A DNA stretch of 64,000 nt from Mycobacterium yunnanensis (GCF_025823185.1 NZ_JACKVK010000013.1:1-64000); one strand, 5' to 3'. Positions 1 to 10,152 are shown, counted from the first letter of the stretch. Numbers and translations are program-made. The notes: generated by a model from the sequence alone, not told the origin.

Positions 1-1632
<1,632 letters not shown>

Positions 1633-1765
1633 ACAACCCACGTGTTACTCACCCGTTCGCCACTCGAGTACCCCGAAGGGCCTTTCCGTTCGACTTGCAT
1701 GTGTTAAGCACGCCGCCAGCGTTCGTCCTGAGCCAGAATCAAACTCTCCAAACAAAGACAACCCA

Positions 1766-2077
1766 GAAAAACCAGGCCAATCCGCAAATCAGAGAAATCT
1801 GACCTAACAAAAAGACACCAAAAACTGGCATCAAAAAACAAACCATCCCAACAGCAGGAAGACGGGAAGTCCCCCACCAAGATGGCCAAAAACAACAAAC
1901 AAAAACCACCAAACACACTATTGAGTTCTCAAACAACACACCCACCTGCTCGCATGACAGCCCCGCGGCGTAAAGCCGCTAGCCTCTTGCGGACAGTAGA
2001 GTGAAGCCACCGAAGTGAACTTCCCTCTGGGATGTCGTCGCGCTCTGCGGCGGACCGCGTCGCTGACGACTTGGATA
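1766..2077 (-). promoter_or_regulatory. rrn leader with mycobacterial antitermination-type element
   Basis: This is the untranslated leader between the rrn promoter and the 16S region. On the minus strand it contains TGTTTGAGAACTCAATAGTG (1919-1938), the conserved mycobacterial rrn leader element of the box A/box B type. T-rich tracts and GGCCATCTTGG follow. This AT-richer region normally supplies antitermination signals and one half of the RNase III processing stem. Short ORFs called here look like chance. Nothing else in the roughly 370 bases between the duplicated 16S end and tyrS looks like a gene. Confidence 0.75.
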
Positions 2078-2106
2078 AAGTTACGTGCCGGATAACGGAG
2101 AGTCAA
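2078..2106 (-). promoter_or_regulatory. Candidate rrnB P1 promoter
   Basis: On the minus strand, -35 TTGACT (2101-2106) and -10 TAACTT (2078-2083) are separated by 17 bp. TTGACT is the -35 typical of mycobacterial rrn promoters. It lies about 32 bp downstream of the tyrS stop, so rRNA is probably transcribed both from here and by read-through. This is a motif reading only; no start site is known. Confidence 0.6.
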
Positions 2107-2138
2107 ATCGCCTGGTCAGAGGCGTGTCGGACAGAAGT

Positions 2139-3428
2139 TCAGGCCCCGAGCACCCGCTCGACACCCGCCACGTTCCGCTTTCCGCGCCGCAGGACGAGCC
2201 ACTTCCCGTGCAAGAAGTCCCCTGACTGTGGAGTCCAGTCATCGGCGTCGACCCGTGCGTTGTTGACGTAGACGCCGCCCTCGGACAGCGTCCGTCGTGC
2301 CTCGCCCTTGCTCTTCGACAAACCCGTGGCCACCAACAGGTCGCCAATGCCGTCGGCCGCACCCGGTCCCAACTCGGCGACCGACGTCTCCCGCAGAGCC
2401 GCACCCAGGGTCGACTCGTCGAGACCCGCCAGTTCGCCCCGTCCGAAGAGCGCCTGGCTGGCCAGCTCGACCGACTCGGTGGCCCGCTGGCCGTGGACCA
2501 GCGTGGTGAGCTCCTGGGCCAGGCGGCGCTGCGCGGTCCGCTCGTGCGGTCGCTCGGTGGTCGCGACCTCGAGCTCTCTCAACTCGTCGGCCGAGAGGAA
2601 CGTGAACCACCTCAGGTAGCGCACGACGTCCGCGTCGGCGGTGTTGAAGAAGTACTGGTACCAGGCATATGGCGAGGTCAGCTCCGGGTCGAGCCAGACG
2701 TTCCCGCCCCCGGTGGACTTACCGAATTTCTTTCCGTCGGCCGAGGTCACCAGCGGCACCGTCAGGGCGTGGGCCGTGGCTCCGAGCTTCTGGCGCACCA
2801 GGCGCACGCCGGCGATGATGTTGCCCCACTGGTCGGAGCCGCCGATCTGCAGCGAGCATCCGTGCCTGCGGTGCAACTCGACGAAGTCGTTGGCCTGCAA
2901 CAGCATGTAGCTGAATTCGGTGTACGAGATGCCGTCACCCTCGAGCCGTCGACGAATCGTGTCGCGGTCGAGCATGACGTTGACCGAGAAGTACTTGCCG
3001 AGGTCGCGGAGGAATTCGATGGCCGACAGCTCGGAGGTCCAGGTCAGGTTGTTCTCGACGACGGCGCTGGTGGGCGAGTCGTCGAACTCGACGAACCGCT
3101 CCAGTTGACCGCGAATGCGCTCCGACCACTCGGCCACGACGTCAGCGGTGTTGAGCGTGCGTTCGGCGGTCTCGCGTGGGTCCCCGATCATCCCCGTCGC
3201 GCCGCCGGCCAGCACGATGGGCCGGTGCCCCGCGCGCTGGAAGCGTCGCAACGTCAGCAGCGGTATCAGGTGCCCGGCATGCAGGCTCGGCGCCGTCGGA
3301 TCGAAACCGGCATAGAGCGTCAGGGGTCCCGCAGCCGCTGCGTCGGCCAGTGCGTCGCGGTCGGTGGACTGCGCAATCAAGCCGCGCCAATCCAGTTCGT
3401 CGAGGATGCCGGAGCCCAAGGAAGTCAC
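2139..3428 (-). CDS. tyrS: Tyrosyl-tRNA synthetase
   Basis: Cytoplasmic class I enzyme that charges tRNA-Tyr with tyrosine (429 aa, the usual length for bacterial TyrRS). The Rossmann catalytic domain carries the HIGH-type motif HAGH at residues 50-53 and the KMSKS-type loop KKFGKS at about 233-238. GGSDQWGN (about 197-204) is the tyrosine/AMP pocket signature. The C-terminal ~70 residues form the S4 RNA-binding domain. It follows mpg by 18 bp on the same strand, and the rrn promoter starts just after it. The tyrS-rrn linkage is what identifies the rRNA operon as the rapid-grower rrnB locus. Confidence 0.97.
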   Translation of the reverse strand: MTSLGSGILDELDWRGLIAQSTDRDALADAAAAGPLTLYAGFDPTAPSLHAGHLIPLLTLRRFQRAGHRPIVLAGGATGMIGDPRETAERTLNTADVVAEWSERIRGQLERFVEFDDSPTSAVVENNLTWTSELSAIEFLRDLGKYFSVNVMLDRDTIRRRLEGDGISYTEFSYMLLQANDFVELHRRHGCSLQIGGSDQWGNIIAGVRLVRQKLGATAHALTVPLVTSADGKKFGKSTGGGNVWLDPELTSPYAWYQYFFNTADADVVRYLRWFTFLSADELRELEVATTERPHERTAQRRLAQELTTLVHGQRATESVELASQALFGRGELAGLDESTLGAALRETSVAELGPGAADGIGDLLVATGLSKSKGEARRTLSEGGVYVNNARVDADDWTPQSGDFLHGKWLVLRRGKRNVAGVERVLGA

Positions 3429-3446
3429 GCCGTCAATCCTCTCCCA

Positions 3447-4055
3447 TCAGTCGCCGTCACCCGGCGCGGGTGCCCGGGGACTGCGCCGGTAGGCGGAGAC
3501 CTCCGGATGGTCGGCCAGCCAGAACCGCCACGGCCGGTCGGCGGCCTTGCTGACCCCCACCCGCGGGCCACTGAGCGCGGGGCGGGGCTTTCCCAGCGTC
3601 AACCGGACCGGACTGCCGGCGTCGAACAGGTCTAATCCGTTGTCCTGCATCGTGATTCCGAGAGCGGAGCACAGGTTTCCCGGACCGCGGGCCAACGCCG
3701 CCGTAGCCACCGGACCACGATGGGCGTGGGCGAGGCCAAACCCGTCGGTCACAACCGCGGCCCGGAGGAGCACCGCGGCGGCCACACCGTCGTCACCGCA
3801 CACCACGTTCGCGCACACGTGGATGCCGTGGCTGCGGTAGGTGTACATCCGCCCGACCGGGCCGAACATGACCTCGTTGCGCCCGCCTCGACCACGAAAC
3901 GAATGCGACGCGGAGTCCGGCCACGGCCCGTCGGCCGGACCCCCGTAGGCCTCGACCTCGACGACTTCCGCGACCACCTCACGACAGGTCAGCGTGGCGC
4001 CGAGCAGCGCGCGCGCCGCCGACACCGGGTCCACGCTCAGCCGTTGCGCGTTCAT
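3447..4055 (-). CDS. mpg: 3-methyladenine DNA glycosylase (AAG/MPG family)
   Basis: Monofunctional base-excision glycosylase that removes alkylated purines such as 3-methyladenine; 202 aa. Family signatures are EVEAYGG near the N terminus, HSFRGRGGRN, VMFGPVGRMYTYRSHG, and the GPGNLCSALGI and GPRVGVS motifs near the C terminus. I chose the ATG at 4055 (MNAQRLSVDP) over the in-frame ATG at 4091 because it fits the family N terminus. The earlier start would also eat into the short divergent promoter region shared with the ABC exporter operon. It lies upstream of tyrS with 18 bp between, as in M. tuberculosis. Confidence 0.93.
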   Translation of the reverse strand: MNAQRLSVDPVSAARALLGATLTCREVVAEVVEVEAYGGPADGPWPDSASHSFRGRGGRNEVMFGPVGRMYTYRSHGIHVCANVVCGDDGVAAAVLLRAAVVTDGFGLAHAHRGPVATAALARGPGNLCSALGITMQDNGLDLFDAGSPVRLTLGKPRPALSGPRVGVSKAADRPWRFWLADHPEVSAYRRSPRAPAPGDGD

Positions 4056-4106
4056 CGGGACGATTCTGCCCGCCGGTCTTGACGCCTCCACCTGCGGGGA
4101 GGATAT

Positions 4107-4137
4107 TCATCACATGATGATTTCATCGCACGATGAA
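4107..4137. promoter_or_regulatory. Twin palindromic operator, probably for the TetR regulator
   Basis: Two perfect palindromes with the same architecture stand side by side: TCATCA-CA-TGATGA (4107-4120) and TTCATCG-CA-CGATGAA (4122-4137). Their centres are 16 bp apart. The pair covers the start codons of the ABC ATPase gene (ATG at 4114 and 4117). The operon's last gene encodes a TetR-family protein, so autoregulation by that protein is the simplest reading. The sequence is seen directly; the regulator assignment is inferred. Confidence 0.65.
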
Positions 4138-4878
4138 TTGACCGGCGACCGGCCCGAACCTGCCGTGTCCGTCGAGCATCTGACCGTGGTGCGCAACGCG
4201 CGCACGGCACTCGACGACGTCGCCGTTCAGATCGCCCCCGGCACCATCACCGGCATCCTCGGCCCGTCCGGGTGTGGCAAGACCACGCTCATCCGCAGCA
4301 TCGTCGGCACCCAGGTCATCGCGAAGGGCAGCGTCACGGTGCTCGGACGGCCCGCGGGGTCCGCCGAACTGCGTCACCGCGTCGGGTACGTGACGCAGGA
4401 TGCGACCGTCTACCGCGACCTGCGTGTCGTCGACAACGTGCGGTACTTCGCCTCCCTGTACGGCGCCGGCGCCGGCGCGGCGGACGAGGCCATCGCCAAC
4501 GTCGGGCTCACCGATCACCGAACCGCGTTGTGCGACAAGCTCTCCGGTGGTCAACGCACCCGGGTGTCGCTGGCCTGCGCACTGGTTGCCCACCCCGAGG
4601 TGCTGGTGCTCGACGAACCGACCGTCGGCCTGGACCCCGTCCTGCGGGTCGACCTGTGGGATCGGTTTCGCCAATTGGCGCGACGCGGGACGACGCTGCT
4701 GGTGTCGAGTCACGTGATGGACGAGGCCGACCACTGCGGTGACCTGCTGCTGATGCGTGAGGGCCGTCTGATCGCACACACCACACCGGCCCGACTACGA
4801 GAGGACACGGCATGTCAGTCTCTGGAGGACGCGTTTCTGTCGGTCATCCGGCACACCACCGCACCCGTTCCCGGCTGA
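4114..4878 (+). CDS. ABC exporter ATP-binding protein
   Basis: Nucleotide-binding subunit of a drug/lipid-type ABC exporter, 254 aa. It shows Walker A GPSGCGKT, the Q-loop region VGYVTQDATVY, signature LSGGQRTRVSLA, Walker B VLVLDEPT and the switch histidine in LLVSSHVMDEADHC. These are features of the DrrA/CcmA-like class that pairs with ABC-2 permeases. The start at 4114 has GGGGAGGA ten bases upstream; a longer frame beginning at 3994 would run into the divergent mpg gene. The permease gene begins inside its 3' end (67-bp overlap) and a TetR gene follows. The order matches Rv1687c-Rv1686c-Rv1685c of M. tuberculosis. The substrate is not evident. Confidence 0.9.
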   Translation: MMISSHDELTGDRPEPAVSVEHLTVVRNARTALDDVAVQIAPGTITGILGPSGCGKTTLIRSIVGTQVIAKGSVTVLGRPAGSAELRHRVGYVTQDATVYRDLRVVDNVRYFASLYGAGAGAADEAIANVGLTDHRTALCDKLSGGQRTRVSLACALVAHPEVLVLDEPTVGLDPVLRVDLWDRFRQLARRGTTLLVSSHVMDEADHCGDLLLMREGRLIAHTTPARLREDTACQSLEDAFLSVIRHTTAPVPG

Positions 4879-5630
4879 ACCCGCAGGCCTATCTGGCCAC
4901 CACCGGACGCATCCTGAGACAACTGGCCGCCGATCACCGCAGCCTGGCGATGATCCTCGTGGTCCCGAGCGCGGTCATCGCGCTGATGTACTTCATGTTC
5001 GCCGACCTGCCGCACCGGCCGGGCACCCCCGCCCCGTTCGACAACGCCTGCCTGATCATGCTCGGGGTGTTTCCGTTGATCATGATGTTCCTTATCACGT
5101 CGATCACCATGCAGCGCGAACGCGTGTCCGGGACGCTGGAGCGAATCCTCACCACTCCCCTGCGCCGGTTCGACCTGCTGGCCGCCTACGGAACCGCCTT
5201 CTCCGTCGCCGCCGCCGCCCAAGCCACGCTGGCGTGCGTGATCTCCTTCTGGCTGCTCGGCCTGCACACCGAGGGCAGCCCAGCGCTGGTGTTCCTCATC
5301 GCCATCGTCAACGCCGTACTCGGCGTCGGCTTGGGGCTGCTGTGTAGTGCGTTCGCGCGCACGGAGTTTCAGGCCGTGCAGTTCATGCCCGTCGTCATTG
5401 CTCCGCAACTCCTGTTGTGCGGCATCGTCGTGCCGCGTGACGCGCTGCCCGACTGGCTGCAGTGGATCAGCAACGCGATGCCGGCGAGCTACGCACTGGA
5501 GGCGTTGCGCATGGTCGGCGCGCACCCCGACCTGACGTCGACGGCTGCCCGCGACATCGCCGTCGTGGTCGCCTTCGCCGTGGTCGCCATGGGCCTGGCG
5601 GCGGCCACGCTGCGGAGAAGGACGCCGTGA
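4812..5630 (+). CDS. ABC-2 type exporter permease
   Basis: Membrane subunit of the exporter encoded just upstream (272 aa, about six hydrophobic segments). The first segment (MILVVPSAVIALMYFMFA) is followed by a soluble loop. A second stretch (CLIMLGVFPLIMMFLITSI) leads to the cytoplasmic QRERVSGTLERILTTPL element typical of ABC-2/DrrB permeases. Three to four further helices follow. The chosen ATG at 4812 is preceded by GAGAGGACACGG. It overlaps the ATPase gene by 67 bp, more than usual, so a later start is possible. The stop overlaps the GTG start of tetR by 4 bp, so the three genes should be translated from one message. Confidence 0.87.
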   Translation: MSVSGGRVSVGHPAHHRTRSRLNPQAYLATTGRILRQLAADHRSLAMILVVPSAVIALMYFMFADLPHRPGTPAPFDNACLIMLGVFPLIMMFLITSITMQRERVSGTLERILTTPLRRFDLLAAYGTAFSVAAAAQATLACVISFWLLGLHTEGSPALVFLIAIVNAVLGVGLGLLCSAFARTEFQAVQFMPVVIAPQLLLCGIVVPRDALPDWLQWISNAMPASYALEALRMVGAHPDLTSTAARDIAVVVAFAVVAMGLAAATLRRRTP

Positions 5631-6238
5631 GCACGGCCAAGCGCAAACGCCCGGGCCGCCCGCCAGGAACATCCGACACCCGCGACCGAATCCTCGACAA
5701 CGCACGAGAGCTGTTCGCGCGCAACGGCATCGGCAACACGTCCATCCGATCGATTGCCACCGCCGCAGGCGTCGACTCGGCGCTGGTGCACCACTACTTC
5801 GGCACCAAGGAGCAACTCTTCGCCGCGGCGGTGCACATCCCGATCGACCCGATGCGCGTCATCGGACCGATGCGGGAGATACCGGTCGACCAGCTCGGAT
5901 CGGCGCTGCCGTTGCTGTTGCTGCCACTGTGGGATTCGGAGATGGGTCCGGCGTTCCTGGCCACGTTGCGCTCGATGCTCGCCGGGGAGGGGGTGGGCCT
6001 GATCCGGTCCTTCCTGCAGGACGTGATCTCCGTGGAGATCGGCACCCGCGTGGACGAACCCCCGGGATCGGGCCGCGTTCGCGTCCAGTTCGTCGCGTCC
6101 CAACTCGTCGGCATCGTGATGGCGCGCTACATCCTGGAGTTGGAACCGTTCGCGTCACTGCCGGTCGAGCAGATCGCCGAGACCGTCGCCCCGAACCTGC
6201 AGCGCTACCTGACCGGTGAACTACCCGGTCTGGGCTGA
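5627..6238 (+). CDS. TetR/AcrR family transcriptional regulator
   Basis: Repressor of 203 aa. After a basic tail (KRKRPGRPPG), residues ~17-65 form the TetR DNA-binding domain: TRDRILDNARELFARNGI, then the helix-turn-helix SIRSIATAAGVDSALVHHYF. The ligand-binding domain follows (TetR_C-type, with DQLGSALPLLLLPLWDS). I chose the GTG at 5627 because it has GGAGAAGG five bases upstream and overlaps the permease stop as GTGA. The longer frame starting at 5462 lies inside the permease. It probably controls its own operon through the twin palindrome at 4107-4137. It faces a minus-strand gene whose stop codon abuts its own. Confidence 0.92.
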   Translation: MSTAKRKRPGRPPGTSDTRDRILDNARELFARNGIGNTSIRSIATAAGVDSALVHHYFGTKEQLFAAAVHIPIDPMRVIGPMREIPVDQLGSALPLLLLPLWDSEMGPAFLATLRSMLAGEGVGLIRSFLQDVISVEIGTRVDEPPGSGRVRVQFVASQLVGIVMARYILELEPFASLPVEQIAETVAPNLQRYLTGELPGLG

Positions 6239-6445
6239 TCAGGATTCGGCGCGATCCAGCAGACCCTGGTGCTCGGCGTCGTCGGTGATCGTGACGGCCT
6301 CGGAGATGAGCAACACGGGTACGTCCGCCTCGATGCGGTAGGCACGCCGCAGCCGCGGGTTGTAGAGGAACTCGTTGCCCACCAGCAGAAGCGGACCGCG
6401 ATCCTCCGGGCAGACCAGCAGGCTGCGCAGTCGTTCGTCGATCAC
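6239..6445 (-). CDS. Trm112-like small protein, cysteine-poor
   Basis: This 68-aa protein resembles the Trm112/YcaR family (small zinc-ribbon partners of methyltransferases), with LLVCPEDRGPLLLV and LRRAYRIEADVPVLLISEA. The family usually has two CxxC-type knuckles. Here only one cysteine remains (in LLVCPED), so zinc binding is doubtful. Its position next to the acyl-CoA synthetase fusion matches Rv1684 next to Rv1683 in M. tuberculosis. It follows the exported-protein gene by 3 bp, so the two are probably co-transcribed. Its stop codon abuts that of the convergent tetR gene. Partner and function are not shown by the sequence. Confidence 0.72.
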   Translation of the reverse strand: MIDERLRSLLVCPEDRGPLLLVGNEFLYNPRLRRAYRIEADVPVLLISEAVTITDDAEHQGLLDRAES

Positions 6446-6448
6446 GCG

Positions 6449-6952
6449 TCAGCCGAGCGGGATGTTGACGCCGCCGCCACCGTTGGGGTTCGGTATCCCG
6501 CCACCGCCGCCGCCAATGCCGATGGTCGGCGGGTTCAGGACGGGGCCGCCACCGGTCTGCCGCGACGCCTGCCGCATCTGGTACGACAGCGTCGACTCCA
6601 GTGCCTCGACCAACGGTCCCTGGTTGGGGCGCTTGTCCAACGCCGCGACGATGGCTTCCTGGTTCGACGTCGAGGGCCGGATGCCACGCGCACGCAGCTT
6701 CATGATCTTCTCGATCAAGTTGGAGATCTGGCCACCGCCAGAACCCGTGTCGTAGTCGGCGGCGATGATCGCGAGCGCTTGGTCAGCGGTCATCGCGGGA
6801 GCCGCGTCGCTGGCTGCCGCGGCATCGGCGGACGGGTCCGCCACCGCCGAGGCCGAGCTGACCCCGGTCAAGAGCCCCGCCGCAAGGGACGCGCTGATGA
6901 CGGCACTCCCCAGGGCGCGACGCCAGCCGTTGGTGCTGGTCTGTTCGGCCAT
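6449..6952 (-). CDS. Exported protein with Gly/Pro/Asn-rich tail, unknown function
   Basis: I do not recognise a family. The 167-aa product starts with a classic Sec signal peptide: a basic TNGWRR, a hydrophobic core (SAVISASLAAGLLTGV) and an ASA/AVA cleavage site near residues 35-40. The mature part has one helical domain of about 75 residues (from MTADQALAIIAADY to MRQASRQ). It ends in a low-complexity tail rich in Gly, Pro and Asn (IGIGGGGGGIPNPN...). I chose the ATG at 6952 because GGAGGAT lies just upstream and the signal peptide then begins correctly; the frame opens further up to 7051. It sits between the PhaC-like/acyl-CoA synthetase gene and the Trm112-like gene, same strand, which hints at a cell-envelope role. 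Confidence 0.75.
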   Translation of the reverse strand: MAEQTSTNGWRRALGSAVISASLAAGLLTGVSSASAVADPSADAAAASDAAPAMTADQALAIIAADYDTGSGGGQISNLIEKIMKLRARGIRPSTSNQEAIVAALDKRPNQGPLVEALESTLSYQMRQASRQTGGGPVLNPPTIGIGGGGGGIPNPNGGGGVNIPLG

Positions 6953-7070
6953 CAATCCTCCATCGTCGAGCGTTCGCGTGTATCCGGCCCGACCCGGGTG
7001 GCCACGTTCGGCCAGGCGGAGCCTAACAAAGCCGGGCGAGCGCGGCAGCATGTCACTCGCTTCACATGGG

Positions 7071-10040
7071 TCACTCGTCGGCGGACGCGGTCAGTTCGGC
7101 GCGTACCGCCGCGGTCAGCCGCTTGTAGGTTCCGTCCTCGTCGAGGTACCAGGCGTGCCGCGACCCCTTCGGTATGCCCGCGGACCGCAGTGGTCCCAGC
7201 AGTGGCCGATAGGTGGCGCTGAGCGTCATGTCGGTGACCACGTGGACGACGTCGGGGGCGCTCCCGACGGGCAGGTTGACGATGGCGGCGTTCAGGTCGG
7301 CGGTGGGAACGCTTCCGCCTGGACGCAGCAGCAGCGCCGAGACGGCCAGCTCGCGCTCGCCGGCCGGCACCCGGTAGGTGACCGCGAGGTCGACGGCGTC
7401 GATCCGGCCGAGCGTGTCGTTGACCGCGTCGCCGAACACCGGGCCACGCGGGGTGCGGATCAGCGAACCGCGGTTGGCGACGAGCCAGTAGTCGCCGTCC
7501 TCGTCGCGGCGGAAGAGGTATTCGGTCGACACCCACAGATCCGCAGGGGCGAACACGCCGCGCTTGACCGAGGCCGTCGGGTCCACGGGCCCGCGTGGGT
7601 GCGCCAACAGAACACCGACCTCGTTGGTGGCCGCGAGCGCGACGAAGCCCCGATCGTCCTCGAGAATGAGGTCGTCCTCGGCGTCGTAGGCCGCCAGCTC
7701 GATGTGGCCTCCACCGGGCAGCGGTCGTCCCTCGCTGCCGATCTTCGCGCCTGCGACGTTGGCCAGCACCGCCTGGCCGTCGGTCGTGGCGAAGAACTCG
7801 ACGACGTGGGCCGGCGCGAATTCCTCCTCGACGCGACCCCACAGGCCGGTCGGCATGCCGGACCCGATGAACAGCCGCACCGGATGAGTGCCGTTGAGCA
7901 CGAAGGCCGGATCGTCGATCACGTCGCGCAGCATCGCCCAGGTGTAGGACACCACGGTGACGCCGTACTGCCGCAGTTCGTGGACGAACCGGTCGGGGCG
8001 CAGGCCGCGTGACAGCGCGATCCTGGTGCCGCCGACGACGGCCCCGCCGAGGCTGACGAGCAGGCCGGACTGGTGGTGCAACGGGGTGAGGCAGTACACC
8101 GTGTCGCCGTTGCCGAGGTTGGCCGCCGACGCGGTGCCAATGGCAGAGAGTGCCCACCGGAAGTTGGTGATCTGGCGGGCGACGAGCTCACCGCCGACGG
8201 TCGCGAACGCGATGTACGCCAAGTCCTTGGCGTAACCGGGATCGGGGCGGTACCACCCCGGAAGGGAGACGACGTCGGGGTCGATCTGCTCCATGTCGAC
8301 GACGTCGGCGTCATCGGCGAACTCCAGGTCACGCGATTCGCCACCGCCGAGCACGAGCACCCGCATCGGCAGCGCGGTCGCGGCCTCGAGGTGCACGGGG
8401 TCGGCGATGACGTCGGAGATCGCCCCGAGGCGCGCGGCCTCGTGGAGGTCGGCGTCAGGGGGCATCAGCACCGCGACCGCACCGAGCCGTGACAGCGCGG
8501 CGATGGCGACCAGCGCGCTGGGCCGCGTCTCCATTAGCACGCCGACGTGCGCGCCCTGGCGGACGCCCACCTGTATGAGGCCGCGGACGACGTTGTCGAC
8601 GCGTCGGTCCACCGCCTCATAGGTGTGCACGCGCCCGTCGAACAGGAGGAACTCACCACCCGGCGTCGACCGGGCCTGCTCGGTCATGATGCGTCCGAGC
8701 GAGATGCGGGTGTGGTCGTTGATTTGCCCCAGCCGAGCCAATCGCGGCAGCGTGCGAGCGGTCTCGGCGACCAGCGCCCGCGCGGACTTGTTGGCCGCGA
8801 CGAAGGCGCCCGCCGCCGAGCGGGCCACGCTGAAGGTCACCTCGGCGGCGGCACCGGCCCCGTGAGCGACGCGCGAGGCCAGCGGCACCCCGGTGTCGGT
8901 GGCCTGGTCGGGCTGTAGCGCCATCGGGACGACGTCCTGAGGCATCTCGCCGTCGCCGGAGATCCAGCGGACCCACGCCGCCACCGTCGGCCAGGTCTGA
9001 GAGGCCGCCTTGGACCCGACGACCAGACCGAAATGCCCTGTGCGAATGAGGTATTCGAAGACCTCGGCCTGCGGGGAGGCGCGCTTGATGCCCCGGACCG
9101 ACGCGGGCTGGCCGATGTCGTCGACCTCGCCGACGACCGCCAGCACCGGGCAGTCGATGTCGGCGAGGGTGACCAGGTCACCGCGAATCGAGAACCCGCC
9201 GCTCATCATCCGGTTGTGGGCGATGAACTGCTTGAGCAACTCGGCGATCGCCGGGCCCGACCAGGCGATCCAGCCGTCGCTGGCCAGGAACCGCCGCTGC
9301 TGCTCGCGGGGCAGCAGCGCCTCGCGATCGTGCAACTGTCGCAGGAAGTCCAGTCGTGACTGAGCGGTCTTGATGGGGTCGAGCATCTGAAAGCCCGTGC
9401 GGGCCAACCAGCCGGGCACGTCGAGGCGGCTGAACACGTGGTCGGCCATGAAGTCCGCGGCCCCGACGGCCAGACCCGCGGGCAGGTTCATCGGCAGCGC
9501 GGCCAGCGTGTCCACCGGCGACCCGAACGCCACGATGCTCGCCAAGTCCTTGGACCGCCGATAGGCCGCGGTCTGATAGGCGAACATGCCGCCCTGGGAG
9601 TAGCCCGCCAGATGCACGTCGCGGTCGGTGACCTTCTTGACGGTGTCGATGGCTTCGCTGAGCGCCACGACGTGGTCGGCGAGGTTGCGCTGCATGCCAC
9701 CCTCGACCTGATCGGGCGAGCCGAAGTCGATGACCCAGGGGTCGACGCCCGCCGCGTGCAGGATTCCGACGGCGCCCTCGTTGCGGGTGACGTCCCACAT
9801 GTCAGCCGACATCATCATCGGGTGCACCATCAGCACCGGCGGACCGGCCGGCTTGCCGCCGGGCCTGCTGTCCGGCGGGAAGTAACGCCGCAACCGGTAC
9901 ATCGGCACGCTCTCGACGATCTGGAACGGCGACGGCACCGCGCCAGTTTCCAGCCCTCCGTAGCGAAGCACTTCCAGCCCGTTCTGCGCGGTCGCCAGCA
10001 ATCGGCTCACCGGACCGGTGACAAACGAGAAATGCGCCAA
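7071..10040 (-). CDS. Fusion of PHA-synthase-like alpha/beta hydrolase and acyl-CoA synthetase
   Basis: Large two-domain lipid enzyme (989 aa from this start), the counterpart of Rv1683. The N-terminal ~380 residues form an alpha/beta-hydrolase related to PhaC: VLMVHPMMMS near the oxyanion loop, then nucleophile elbow GYSQGG, with a late His in RTGHFGLVVG. The C-terminal part (from about residue 440) is an AMP-binding acyl-CoA synthetase domain. The M. tuberculosis protein is described as a bifunctional lipase/acyl-CoA synthetase of neutral-lipid metabolism. The frame opens at 10088 (ATG), but the TTG at 10040 has AAGGAG six bases upstream while the ATG has no clear site, so I prefer the TTG. 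No catalytic loss is obvious in the hydrolase half; the synthetase half has weak ATP-loop motifs. Confidence 0.85.
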   Translation of the reverse strand: MAHFSFVTGPVSRLLATAQNGLEVLRYGGLETGAVPSPFQIVESVPMYRLRRYFPPDSRPGGKPAGPPVLMVHPMMMSADMWDVTRNEGAVGILHAAGVDPWVIDFGSPDQVEGGMQRNLADHVVALSEAIDTVKKVTDRDVHLAGYSQGGMFAYQTAAYRRSKDLASIVAFGSPVDTLAALPMNLPAGLAVGAADFMADHVFSRLDVPGWLARTGFQMLDPIKTAQSRLDFLRQLHDREALLPREQQRRFLASDGWIAWSGPAIAELLKQFIAHNRMMSGGFSIRGDLVTLADIDCPVLAVVGEVDDIGQPASVRGIKRASPQAEVFEYLIRTGHFGLVVGSKAASQTWPTVAAWVRWISGDGEMPQDVVPMALQPDQATDTGVPLASRVAHGAGAAAEVTFSVARSAAGAFVAANKSARALVAETARTLPRLARLGQINDHTRISLGRIMTEQARSTPGGEFLLFDGRVHTYEAVDRRVDNVVRGLIQVGVRQGAHVGVLMETRPSALVAIAALSRLGAVAVLMPPDADLHEAARLGAISDVIADPVHLEAATALPMRVLVLGGGESRDLEFADDADVVDMEQIDPDVVSLPGWYRPDPGYAKDLAYIAFATVGGELVARQITNFRWALSAIGTASAANLGNGDTVYCLTPLHHQSGLLVSLGGAVVGGTRIALSRGLRPDRFVHELRQYGVTVVSYTWAMLRDVIDDPAFVLNGTHPVRLFIGSGMPTGLWGRVEEEFAPAHVVEFFATTDGQAVLANVAGAKIGSEGRPLPGGGHIELAAYDAEDDLILEDDRGFVALAATNEVGVLLAHPRGPVDPTASVKRGVFAPADLWVSTEYLFRRDEDGDYWLVANRGSLIRTPRGPVFGDAVNDTLGRIDAVDLAVTYRVPAGERELAVSALLLRPGGSVPTADLNAAIVNLPVGSAPDVVHVVTDMTLSATYRPLLGPLRSAGIPKGSRHAWYLDEDGTYKRLTAAVRAELTASADE

Positions 10041-10152
10041 AGCTCGCTCCTTGACTGAAACCCGGTCACCCGACCGCCACGACATCATGGCACAGCGTTG
10101 CTGGTCGGCCGCTGTAAACCTGCGCCGCCGGTCGGCCTAGCCTGATGGGGAC

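Noticed and set aside
1641..1765. A second 16S rRNA gene
   Set aside because: Only about the first 120 nt are present and they run directly into the full gene; it is a duplication fragment, not a second gene.
1704..1945. Short hydrophobic ORFs on the minus strand of the rrn leader
   Set aside because: They lie in the T-rich transcribed leader, overlap each other in different frames and have no ribosome site.
2493..3635. 380-codon open frame on the plus strand over tyrS and mpg
   Set aside because: It is antisense to tyrS, has random-looking composition and no motif; long antisense frames are common in high-GC DNA.
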